Positions 1-6,665 of a stretch of DNA of 6,880 nt are shown here, in pieces. The stretch lies in contig CAYSHI010000487.1 in the NCBI GenBank assembly GCA_964430745.1, forward strand, positions 1-6,880, read 5' to 3'. This DNA comes from CBDCGW01 sp964430745 (GTDB lineage: Bacteria; Acidobacteriota; UBA890). The translations under genes were made by a program, and so were the position numbers. A model generated the notes under the pieces. That model saw only the letters and a list, made by a program, of their open reading frames with translations. It was not told the DNA's origin and did no database searches. How positions within the stretch are numbered: position 1 is the first letter of the stretch; every line of letters starts with the position of its first letter.

Positions 1-96
1 CCATCCGTTGGACAGGCGGGATTCACCCGCGATCGCAGCGTTGCGCCTCGTCGACGATACCCAAGGCATCGCCTCCTCGCCGCGCCTTGCGCTCAC
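1..96 (-). CDS. Probable 5' end of an unidentified gene, cut by the left edge
   Basis: A frame on the minus strand stays open from a GTG at 96-94 to the window edge, giving 32 codons. It begins VSARRGEEAMPW and ends GESRLSNGW. About three quarters of its codons end in G or C, as expected of a real gene here. The sequence GGGAG lies 6 bases before the GTG (103-107), a good ribosome-binding spacing. An ATG at 69-67 is an alternative start, but its AGGAGG (72-77) is only 2 bases away. The frame starts 27 bases after the methyltransferase stop and has the same direction, so it would be the next gene of the operon. No motif or family is recognisable in so short a piece, and there is no signal peptide or membrane segment in it. 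It could be a chance open frame; the ribosome-binding site and operon position are the main support. Confidence 0.4.
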   Translation of the reverse strand, partial: MSARRGEEAMPWVSSTRRNAAIAGESRLSNGW

Positions 97-102
97 CCGT
101 GA

Positions 103-107
103 CTCCC
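103..107 (-). promoter_or_regulatory. Candidate ribosome-binding site for the left-edge gene
   Basis: On the minus strand this reads GGGAG and is followed by a 6-base spacer and a GTG. It lies in the short gap after the methyltransferase stop codon. It is the reason for preferring GTG at 96 over ATG at 69 as the start of the partial gene. Confidence 0.35.
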
Positions 108-123
108 GCCTGCGAACGTCACC

Positions 124-936
124 CTATTTACGACGTGGGACACTAGCGGTAACGATATGCGCCGGCGAGTCGAAGACCAATTCTCCGTTCGGGTCGAGGA
201 AATGACCCAGGGCGTCGTCGGCCTCGACGAGAATCCGACCGATGGTGTCTTCGTCGAGATACACACCCATCACGGGTAGCCATCCGCGAAGGTCGGCTTC
301 GACCATCGCGCGGACACTGGGGAACCGCGCTTTCCCCATGACCGAGATGACCTCCACCTGCCGAAGGCCGCAGGACTCGAAGAGCTTCGCGAGCTCTTCG
401 GTGTCGCCGAGCACGAACGGCGCACGGAGCGCGTCCGCCGCGGCCTCACCGGCGAGTCGCAGCAAGAGGTCGACCTCGATCGGATAGGCCGGCGAAGTCT
501 CCAGAGCATCCCAGACGGCGACCACCAGCCTTCCGTCTGGTCGTAGGACACGAGCCATCTCTCGTAGCGCGCGGGATCGATCGGGGAAGAACATGAGCCC
601 GAATTGGCTCACGACCGCATCGAATGCCGAGTCGGCGAACGGGAGCGCGGTCGCGTCGCCCTGTCTCCACGTGGCGTCGGGCGTGATGCCGTCGGCGACC
701 GCCAGCATGGCGGCACTGAGGTCCAGCCCGGTTACCGTTCCCTTCCGCCCGACTCTCCGCACGGCTTCGCGCGCGAGGACGCCGGTACCGCAGGCAACGT
801 CGAGAACTTCGGCCCCGGGCGCGACGCCCGCGGCGTCCAGCACGCGGGGAGCCCACTCGCGGAAAAGCGCCGGCACGTGGAGATCCTCGTAGGCACGTGC
901 GGCGTGAACGGCTTCCGGCGGAATCGACTCGGTCAC
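124..936 (-). CDS. Class I SAM-dependent methyltransferase (UbiE-like fold), substrate unknown
   Basis: This predicted cytoplasmic enzyme moves a methyl group from S-adenosylmethionine to an unidentified acceptor. With the chosen start it has 270 residues. Seen in the sequence: SAM-binding motif I VLDVACGTG (residues 44-52), the acidic residue of the second strand in GLDLS (D72), the motif QGDATALPF (92-100) with D94, the strand FDAVVSQFGLMFF (105-117), and a REMARVLRPDGR helix-turn typical of the Methyltransf_11/25 and UbiE-like group. The C-terminal half holds a conserved-looking RGWLPVMGV segment that probably shapes the substrate pocket. The start is taken as the GTG at 936, which overlaps the upstream TGA in a GTGA. 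The frame is open further upstream to 1041, but that part lies inside the homocysteine methyltransferase gene and reads as arginine- and histidine-rich shadow sequence. There is no strong ribosome-binding site, so translational coupling is likely. The acceptor (small molecule, quinone, lipid or other) cannot be told from sequence. Confidence 0.88.
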   Translation of the reverse strand: MTESIPPEAVHAARAYEDLHVPALFREWAPRVLDAAGVAPGAEVLDVACGTGVLAREAVRRVGRKGTVTGLDLSAAMLAVADGITPDATWRQGDATALPFADSAFDAVVSQFGLMFFPDRSRALREMARVLRPDGRLVVAVWDALETSPAYPIEVDLLLRLAGEAAADALRAPFVLGDTEELAKLFESCGLRQVEVISVMGKARFPSVRAMVEADLRGWLPVMGVYLDEDTIGRILVEADDALGHFLDPNGELVFDSPAHIVTASVPRRK

Positions 937-1850
937 GCGAACATACCCGAACGTCCGTTGATGAGAACGCGCAGCGCCTTGGTGTGCGCCGGCGTCGTGC
1001 CGCAACAACTTCCGATGATGCGCGCGCCCGCGTCCAGCCACGTCTCGGCATGGCGGGCGTAAGCCCGGGGGTCGACGGCGTCGGTGTTGACCCAGCCGCC
1101 TTCGTCGTCAGCGTGGCCGACGTTTCCGTAGCCTCCCGTGAGGAGATCGGTCGCTTCCACGACGCGTCGCAGGGCTCGGAGCAAGTCCGGGGCAGGCGCG
1201 CAGTTGATCAGCACGGCATCGACGCCGACGTCCGCCAGCGAAGACGCCACCCTACCCGGGTCTTCGCCTGAGAGCATCGAGCCCCGAGCGTTGCACACCA
1301 GGCTCACCAGGACCGGCAGGCCCGTTGCCAGTGCCGCCCGCGCCGCGGCGATCGCCTCGCGTGCGGTATTGATCGTCTCGACCATGATCAAGTCGACGCC
1401 CGCTTCAGCCAATGACGCCGCCATCTCGCCGTGTTCGTCGTCGAGCGCCGTCGCGTCGGGCACGAGGTCGGGCCGGTAACAGTCCTCCAACGGTCCCATG
1501 GAGCCCCCGACGAAGGCGGGCGACCCGGCAGCCTGCAGCGAGGTGCGGGCCAAGTGCACGCCGGCGGCCGTGAGCTCGGCGGCGGACTCGCTAACGCCTG
1601 CCTTCCGCAGCGTACGGCGCTGGGTGCGGAAGGTGTTGGTGGTGATGATATCGGCGCCGGCGGCCGCGTACTCGCGATGCACCTCGATCAGCGCGGAAGG
1701 ATCCTGCAGGAGCGCGCCGGCCGACCACAGCGGTAACGACACGTCGACGCCGCGTCGGTCCAGCTCGCTGCCCAACGCGCCATCGAGCAACAAGGGAGGC
1801 CCGTTGACGAGTCGGTCACGAACGTCCGGCGCTTCCTCGTCGGGGTTCAT
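933..1850 (-). CDS. Homocysteine S-methyltransferase family protein
   Basis: A predicted cytoplasmic zinc enzyme of the S-methyl_trans (Pcf/BHMT/MmuM) family. Such enzymes transfer a methyl group from a donor such as S-methylmethionine or betaine to homocysteine, giving methionine. It has 305 residues, normal for a stand-alone member, and lacks the cobalamin and folate domains of MetH. Visible marks are DGALGSEL near the N-terminus (23-30), matching the family DGAMGTEL, the strand ADIITTNTF (66-74), GSMGPLEDCY (116-125), VETINTAREA (157-166), and the zinc-ligand cysteines: C217 in LINCAP and the pair C282-C283 in GSCCGTTPAH. All three ligands are present, so it should be active. The ATG at 1850 overlaps the oxidoreductase stop as ATGA, and its own stop overlaps the next gene as GTGA. 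No strong ribosome-binding site precedes it. The methyl donor is not predictable. Mycobacterial-type or plant-type S-methylmethionine (or SAM) use is most likely by family, and selenohomocysteine or other thiols are possible. Confidence 0.92.
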   Translation of the reverse strand: MNPDEEAPDVRDRLVNGPPLLLDGALGSELDRRGVDVSLPLWSAGALLQDPSALIEVHREYAAAGADIITTNTFRTQRRTLRKAGVSESAAELTAAGVHLARTSLQAAGSPAFVGGSMGPLEDCYRPDLVPDATALDDEHGEMAASLAEAGVDLIMVETINTAREAIAAARAALATGLPVLVSLVCNARGSMLSGEDPGRVASSLADVGVDAVLINCAPAPDLLRALRRVVEATDLLTGGYGNVGHADDEGGWVNTDAVDPRAYARHAETWLDAGARIIGSCCGTTPAHTKALRVLINGRSGMFA

Positions 1851-3859
1851 GTGCCGAGCGCGACCTGAACGCGCGTGTCGTTGAAGCAGGCGCCCCCGCC
1901 GATGTCGGTGAGGGTGTCGGGCACCAACACGTTGGCGGTGTTGCCGCTACGCGTGTTGTGGTCCCACGTGCCCTTGGGGATGCAGACCACCCCGGGGCGC
2001 AGCGCGTGATTGACCATCGCCGTGCAGCGAACCTCGCCGAGCTCGTTGAAGACGCGCACCTCAGCGCCGTCGACGATACCGCGCGCGTGGGCATCAACGG
2101 GATGCAGCTCCACCGGAACAATGTCGCGCAGTAGCTGGCCGAACGTAGAGCTGACGGTGCGCTTGCTGGCGGGAGAGATGAGCGCGAGCGGGTAATCCGG
2201 GCCGGCATGCTCGGGCACATAGTGGTACAGGCCGCCTCGATCACCGGCTTCCGCGTCCAGATCTTCCGGAACCAGATGCACCTTGCCGTCCGTGGTGAGG
2301 GGAAAGACGTCGACGAACTGCACCGGCGCCTCGCCACAGTCCGGATGCACGACCCCGCCGGCGGCGAGCGTGGCGCCGACGCCGTCGTCCGGATATGCCG
2401 CGCCCAGGATGGCGTCGACGATTTCGTCCTCGCTTCGCGGGTCGCCGTCGAGAGCGAGGCCGGTACGCTCGCACAACTCGGCGAAGACTTCGTGGTTGGA
2501 TCGCGACTCGCCCACCGAATCGATGACGGCCTTGCTTCGGTGCAACACGTAGGCGGCGTACCCGCGTCCCAGCTCACCGCGTTCGAGAAAGGTGGTTGCC
2601 GGCAGCACGATGTCGGCGTAACGCGCCGAGTCTGTCATCACCTGATCGAACACGACGGTGAACAGATCCTCGCGCTCGAACCCTCGCCGCACCTTCTCCT
2701 GGCGTGGCAACGTCGCCACCGGGTTGCAGTTGTACACGAACAGCGCCCTCACGGGGGGATCCGCGCTCAATAGAGTCTCCCCCACCTTGTTCATGTTGAC
2801 GACGCGCGTCGTCGCGCAATCGGCTGCCGCGGCGCTGGTCGGATCGAGCTTCCAGGCAGCCGTATTGCTCATCGTGTAGCCACCCGCGCGCACTCCGAAC
2901 TTGCCCGCCACCGTGGGCAACGCGAGCACCGCGGCCACCGCCGAACCACCGTTCCGATTGCGCTCCATGCCCCAGCCACAGCGCAAGGCCGCGGGCGCGG
3001 CAGCCGCATAGCCCTCGGCGAGCTCGGCGATGAGGTCCGCATCGACGCCCGAAACCTCGGCGGCGGATGAAAAATCCCAGCGCGCTGCACGGCGCCTCAG
3101 CTCGTCGGCCCCGGTAGCGTGTTCGGCCAGGAAACGCTCGTCGGCACGCCCGGTTTCGAACAACCAGTTGATGACGCTGAGCGCCACCGGCAGGTCGGTG
3201 CCCGGCCGCACCGGAAGGTGCAGATCCGCGATCTGCGCCACACGCGTCCGGCGCGGGTCCACGACTGCCAGCCAGGCGCCCCGGCGCTTCGCCTCCTGAA
3301 GAGCCGGCATGATGTGGATGCCCGTGACGGCGGGATTGACGCCCCACACCAGAATGCCGGCGGCGCGGGAATAGTCCGGAAGCGCGAGCCCCGGCATCTT
3401 GCCGTATAGGCCCTTCGCCGCCGATGTGCTCGGCGCGGCACAGACGGTGCGCGCGAGCCGCGATGCGCCGAGTCGGCGAAAGAAACGCGCGTCGGTGTTG
3501 TCCTGCGACAAGAACCCGTTGGAGCCGCCGTAGGACACGGGAAGGATGGCCTCCCCACCGAACTCGTCGCGCACCGCGCCGAATCGCTCGGCGATGACGT
3601 CGAGGGCTTCGTCCCAGCTCACCGGCTCGAAGTCGCCCGCGTCCTTGGCGCCACGCCGTCGCAACGGCTGCAATATCCGCGCCTCGCCGTACAGGTGATC
3701 GACCATCTGCGAGCGGACTTTGCCGCAGATGTAACCGCCCGTGAGCGGATTGCCGTGGCCGCCGTCGATCTTCACGAGGCGCCCGTCCTGCACCTCGACT
3801 TCGAGGCTGCAGGCATCGGGACAATCGAGGACACAGATACTGCTGCGGATCTCACCCAT
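1847..3859 (-). CDS. Molybdopterin (bis-PGD) oxidoreductase, DMSO reductase superfamily, with N-terminal 4Fe-4S domain
   Basis: A 670-residue redox enzyme of the DMSO reductase superfamily (the BisC/NapA/formate dehydrogenase-like catalytic subunit). The N-terminal 4Fe-4S domain has cysteines C9, C13, C17 and C45 (CX3CX3CX27C). The main pterin domain follows, with WDEAL (82-86), the motif GVNPAVTG (173-180), VVDPRRTRVAQIAD (199-212) and RPGTD (218-222), all typical of cofactor binding. The likely metal ligand is C140 in ARTVCAAPS, where NapA-type enzymes have Cys. A segment SARYADIVLPATTFLERG and the C-terminal molybdopterin-dinucleotide binding domain (about 555-668) complete the fold. There is no twin-arginine signal, so it should be cytoplasmic. 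No FeS-subunit, membrane anchor or NAD-binding partner gene lies next to it. The ATG at 3859 is supported by GGGAG 8 bases upstream. The electron partner and substrate are unknown: reduction of an S- or N-oxide, or a dehydrogenase role, are possible but unproven. Confidence 0.93.
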   Translation of the reverse strand: MGEIRSSICVLDCPDACSLEVEVQDGRLVKIDGGHGNPLTGGYICGKVRSQMVDHLYGEARILQPLRRRGAKDAGDFEPVSWDEALDVIAERFGAVRDEFGGEAILPVSYGGSNGFLSQDNTDARFFRRLGASRLARTVCAAPSTSAAKGLYGKMPGLALPDYSRAAGILVWGVNPAVTGIHIMPALQEAKRRGAWLAVVDPRRTRVAQIADLHLPVRPGTDLPVALSVINWLFETGRADERFLAEHATGADELRRRAARWDFSSAAEVSGVDADLIAELAEGYAAAAPAALRCGWGMERNRNGGSAVAAVLALPTVAGKFGVRAGGYTMSNTAAWKLDPTSAAAADCATTRVVNMNKVGETLLSADPPVRALFVYNCNPVATLPRQEKVRRGFEREDLFTVVFDQVMTDSARYADIVLPATTFLERGELGRGYAAYVLHRSKAVIDSVGESRSNHEVFAELCERTGLALDGDPRSEDEIVDAILGAAYPDDGVGATLAAGGVVHPDCGEAPVQFVDVFPLTTDGKVHLVPEDLDAEAGDRGGLYHYVPEHAGPDYPLALISPASKRTVSSTFGQLLRDIVPVELHPVDAHARGIVDGAEVRVFNELGEVRCTAMVNHALRPGVVCIPKGTWDHNTRSGNTANVLVPDTLTDIGGGACFNDTRVQVALGT

Positions 3860-3867
3860 CAGCGACT

Positions 3868-3872
3868 CTCCC
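3868..3872 (-). promoter_or_regulatory. Ribosome-binding site of the molybdo-oxidoreductase gene
   Basis: The minus strand reads GGGAG with an 8-base spacer to the ATG at 3859. It lies in the 48-base gap 3860-3907, the longest between complete genes here. I see no hairpin with a T-run or convincing promoter in that gap, so read-through from the peptidase gene is expected. Confidence 0.6.
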
Positions 3873-3907
3873 AGACTATCCAGGCGACCCCGTGGCCGAG
3901 ACGCGGC

Positions 3908-5248
3908 TCAGCGCCGGTCCGCCGCCACAGGTCGTCCGGCGCGCAAGCGCCATACTACCTGCGTGCCCTCTCGGTCGCGCGAAATGACGCCGTCGAGCGT
4001 ATCACCCGGGCGCAGGTGCGGGCCGCCGTCCCGAGAGATCACCTCGGGGTCGGGGATGAGAAACATGCCTGCGGCGTCGAGCACCTCGAGCGCCTCGACC
4101 TCGGCCAGATCGCCGACTTCACCGACCACTCCGTCGCTGCGATCGAGCGCGTCGGCGAATCGCACGGCGACATCGGCGCGCACCGGATCGCGGCCGGGCA
4201 ACACGAGTTGAGCGCCGACGATCAGAAGATCGGCAACAGCGCGCCCGTTCGGCGGCAGGTCGGCGTAGGCATCCTGGCTCACGCGTTCCCAGGTCCCGCC
4301 GGCGATGGCGTCGAGAGCCGTGAGAACGCCCACGAAGTTGGCTTTTCGGGCCAGTTCCTTGTGCGGATCATCAATGCTGCCGCCCGATTCGATAAGCACC
4401 GTCGCGGTGCCCCATTGCGTGATGAGATCGCCGAAGGCCCGTGGATTGAAGGTCTCGCTGTAGCGAGCGATGCGGTCGCCGACGACGGGCCGCAGCGCGT
4501 GCACGAGGAGGGCAGCGAGGTGCTTGGCGTTCTGATTCGCGGGGCTCGTGATACCGGCGCCCGGAGGCGGGGCCAGCAGCGAGATCTGCACCCCCTCGTC
4601 GCTGCTGCCGAGGCGGGTGCGGATGTTCTGATCGTGGAGGTTGAAGCCCCATTGTGCGTCGGTGTCGTCGCGCACCGCCTTCAACGCGCGCCCCTCGGGC
4701 GTCGCCAACACGCGGGCATCGCGATTTATGTCGATGCCCACGGCGTTGTGGCGTACGAACCGCGCCGCCCCGTCGGGGTTGAGAACGGGGACGAAGGTCA
4801 CGGCGAGCTGTCGTTCGACCCGCTGTACCAACGCCTCCTGCGGGTTGCGCAGCAGGTATTCGAAAACATCAAGCAGCGCGCGGCTCGCTGTCGACTCGTC
4901 GCCATGCATCTGCGACCACATCAGCACGGTGATGTCGCCACGGCCGAAATCGATGCGGCGTATCGGACGTCCCTCGACGCTGGCGCCGATGTGCTCGACC
5001 CGGAATCGCTCGGGTGCGCGCGAAAGGACCTCCTCTGCGACCTCCCAGTAGTCCTCGGGCTGGAAGCGGCGTTGGTCGAGGCCGGCGACACGATAGTCCG
5101 GGTGCGCCGACGCGAGCTCAACAGACGCAGCCGGCAGCACCGGTGTCGGGTCGACCCGAGGGGCTGAAGCGCAGCCTCCGACCGAAAGCGAGGCCGCCAC
5201 GACGATGAGAAAGCCTTCCGCTGGACGACGGAGCCGATCTGCGTTCAC
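3908..5248 (-). CDS. M14-type zinc carboxypeptidase, predicted lipoprotein
   Basis: A 446-residue metallopeptidase predicted to be exported and lipid-anchored. The N-terminus has arginines (R5, R7, R8), a hydrophobic stretch (about 12-23) and a lipobox SVGGC with C26 as the lipidated residue. The next residue is Ala, which under the E. coli rule favours the outer membrane. The M14 catalytic domain (about 60-310) shows the zinc motif HGDES with H115 and E118, the third ligand H205 in NLHDQN, LNPDGAARF (156-164), the substrate-carboxylate region DINRDA (173-178), and a likely catalytic base E287 in VLIESGG. All key residues are present, so activity is expected on peptides or peptidoglycan-derived peptides; the specificity is unknown. 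Residues from about 330 on form a separate C-terminal region (see findings). The start is GTG at 5248, directly after AGGAG that overlaps the fumC stop. The gap to fumC is 7 bases. Neighbouring genes give no clue to its substrate. Confidence 0.92.
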   Translation of the reverse strand: MNADRLRRPAEGFLIVVAASLSVGGCASAPRVDPTPVLPAASVELASAHPDYRVAGLDQRRFQPEDYWEVAEEVLSRAPERFRVEHIGASVEGRPIRRIDFGRGDITVLMWSQMHGDESTASRALLDVFEYLLRNPQEALVQRVERQLAVTFVPVLNPDGAARFVRHNAVGIDINRDARVLATPEGRALKAVRDDTDAQWGFNLHDQNIRTRLGSSDEGVQISLLAPPPGAGITSPANQNAKHLAALLVHALRPVVGDRIARYSETFNPRAFGDLITQWGTATVLIESGGSIDDPHKELARKANFVGVLTALDAIAGGTWERVSQDAYADLPPNGRAVADLLIVGAQLVLPGRDPVRADVAVRFADALDRSDGVVGEVGDLAEVEALEVLDAAGMFLIPDPEVISRDGGPHLRPGDTLDGVISRDREGTQVVWRLRAGRPVAADRR

Positions 5249-5251
5249 GAG

Positions 5252-5256
5252 CTCCT
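5252..5256 (-). promoter_or_regulatory. Ribosome-binding site of the M14 peptidase, overlapping the fumC stop codon
   Basis: The minus strand reads TGAGGAGCTCGTG here: the fumC stop TGA shares its final A with AGGAG, which is 3 bases from the GTG start. The spacing is short but the match is strong. It supports the GTG at 5248 as the start and suggests that ribosomes ending fumC help start the peptidase. Confidence 0.65.
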
Positions 5257-6665
5257 CACTGACCCCGGATACCCGGATCCGTCATGCGCAGAGGGTCGAG
5301 CAATTCCGCGAGCTCATCGTCCGGCACCAAATTGCCCTCCTGGACGACCTCACGTACGGTACGACCGGATCGATGAGCCTCCTTCGCGACCGCCGCGGCC
5401 TCGTCGTAGCCGATCACCGGCGCCAGGGCGGTAACCATGGCCATGGATTTCTCGATCATCGATCCTGTGCGTTCCTCGTCGATCTGTATCCCCTTCACAC
5501 AGCGCTCGGCGAAGTTACGTGCCGCGTTGGCCAGGATCTCTATCGACTCCAGCAGGTTCGAGGCCATCAACGGCATCATGGTATTGAGCTCGAAGTTGCC
5601 CCATTGCCCGCCCAGTGTGACCGCCAGGTCATTTGCTATCACCTGCGCGCCGGCCATGATGGCGGATTCCGCGATCACCGGGTTCACCTTTCCCGGCATG
5701 ATCGACGATCCCGGTTGCACGGCAGGCAGGACGAGCTCGCCGATGCCGCAGCGAGGCCCGGAGCCCAACCAGCGAATATCGTTGGCGATCTTCATCAGAC
5801 TGACCGCGACCGTCTTGAGGGCGCCGCTGGCCTCCACGAGCGAATCCTGCGCCCCTTGGGCCTCGAAGTGATTCTTGGCCTCTCGATAGGCCAGGCCGGT
5901 CATGGCATTGATCTTGCGAATTACGCCGGAGGCCATGTCGGGGTGCATGTTGAGCCCCGTTCCCACCGCGGTACCGCCGAGCGCGAGCTCCGAAACCGCC
6001 TCGCGGCAATCGGCGGCGCGTCTGATCGCGAGCTCGATCTGGCGCGCGTAGCCGGAGAACTCCTGCCCGAAGCGGAGCGGCGTAGCATCCTGCAGATGAG
6101 TTCGACCGATCTTGACCACGCGGTCGAAGCTCGCCGCCTTCTCATCAAGGGCGGCGCGCAACTCGCGCAGCGCCGGCAGAAGGTCGCTCTCGATGCCCTG
6201 CAGCGCGGCGATATGGATCGCCGTGGGAATCACGTCGTTTGACGACTGCCCCATGTTCACGTGGTCGTTGGGATGGACCAGCTTGCTACCGATCTCCCCA
6301 CCGAGGATTTCCGTGGCGCGGTTGGCGATCACCTCGTTGGCGTTCATGTTACTGGAGGTGCCCGAACCTGTCTGGTAAATGTCCACGACGAAGTGCTCGT
6401 CGAGATCGCCCGCGATGACTTCGTCCGCCGCGCGCTTGATAGCCGCGCTCTTCTCGTCGTCCAGCAAACCGAGCTCGTTGTTGACCTCGGCAGCGGCGTA
6501 CTTGATCCGACCCATCGCGGCGACGAAGCTTCGCGGGAAACGACGGTCGCTGATAGGGAAGTTCTCCAACGCACGCTGAGTCTGGGCCCCGTAGTAGGCA
6601 CTCCGGGGAACCTTCATCTCCCCCATCGAGTCGCGTTCGATGCGGAATTCGTCGGACCGGCTCAC
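5256..6665 (-). CDS. fumC: Class II fumarate hydratase (fumarase C)
   Basis: The iron-independent fumarase interconverts fumarate and L-malate in the TCA cycle, in the cytoplasm, as a homotetramer. The protein has 469 residues, the usual length. It carries the superfamily signature GSSIMPGKVN (319-328), with S320 matching the catalytic Ser318 of E. coli FumC and K326 and N328 also in place. H190 in GRTHLQDATP matches His188, and H131 in HPNDHVNMGQSSND matches His129 of the second site. SGTSSNMNANEVIANRA (101-117) is also present. The histidine in GRTHLQDATP, where aspartases usually have GRTQLQDAVP, argues for fumarase rather than aspartase. Start: GTG at 6665 overlaps the ABC ATPase stop as GTGA, with GGAG only 2 bases upstream. 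An internal ATG (M14, before GEMKVP) is an alternative that would lose only a variable N-terminus. The four-base overlap suggests translational coupling. Being placed behind an ABC transporter gene is unusual for a TCA enzyme. Confidence 0.97.
   Translation of the reverse strand: MSRSDEFRIERDSMGEMKVPRSAYYGAQTQRALENFPISDRRFPRSFVAAMGRIKYAAAEVNNELGLLDDEKSAAIKRAADEVIAGDLDEHFVVDIYQTGSGTSSNMNANEVIANRATEILGGEIGSKLVHPNDHVNMGQSSNDVIPTAIHIAALQGIESDLLPALRELRAALDEKAASFDRVVKIGRTHLQDATPLRFGQEFSGYARQIELAIRRAADCREAVSELALGGTAVGTGLNMHPDMASGVIRKINAMTGLAYREAKNHFEAQGAQDSLVEASGALKTVAVSLMKIANDIRWLGSGPRCGIGELVLPAVQPGSSIMPGKVNPVIAESAIMAGAQVIANDLAVTLGGQWGNFELNTMMPLMASNLLESIEILANAARNFAERCVKGIQIDEERTGSMIEKSMAMVTALAPVIGYDEAAAVAKEAHRSGRTVREVVQEGNLVPDDELAELLDPLRMTDPGIRGQ

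Noticed and set aside
15..110. Possible structured RNA (tRNA T-arm-like hairpin, closing GGCGGG/CCCGCC ends, faint likeness to an SAH riboswitch)
   Set aside because: The T-arm-like hairpin (16-30) has a five-base loop and no matching acceptor or anticodon arms, and riboswitch core bases are not matched. A protein-coding frame with a ribosome-binding site explains most of the stretch better. No T-run follows, so it is not a terminator.
937..1041. N-terminal extension of the methyltransferase to an upstream start at 1041
   Set aside because: It would overlap over 100 bases of the homocysteine methyltransferase, including its GSCCGTTP zinc site, and reads as low-complexity shadow sequence. The GTG at 936 gives a standard four-base overlap.
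2574..3824. 416-codon minus-strand frame inside the oxidoreductase gene
   Set aside because: It is a shifted frame of the same DNA, very rich in Arg, Gly and Ala and lacking any domain. The true frame has all cofactor-binding motifs.
3695..5167. 490-codon open frame on the plus strand, antisense to the peptidase and the start of the oxidoreductase (and a 345-codon one at 5205-6242)
   Set aside because: The plus codons are exactly aligned with the minus codons. A stop would need TTA, CTA or TCA in the real gene, which are rare in GC-rich genomes, so long mirror frames are expected. The translations show no motif, whereas the minus-strand proteins carry complete catalytic motifs.
5256..6665. 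Aspartate ammonia-lyase as an alternative to fumarase
   Set aside because: The protein has GRTHLQDATP and HPNDHVNMGQSSND, with histidine at the position aligned with His188 of FumC, whereas aspartases have glutamine there.
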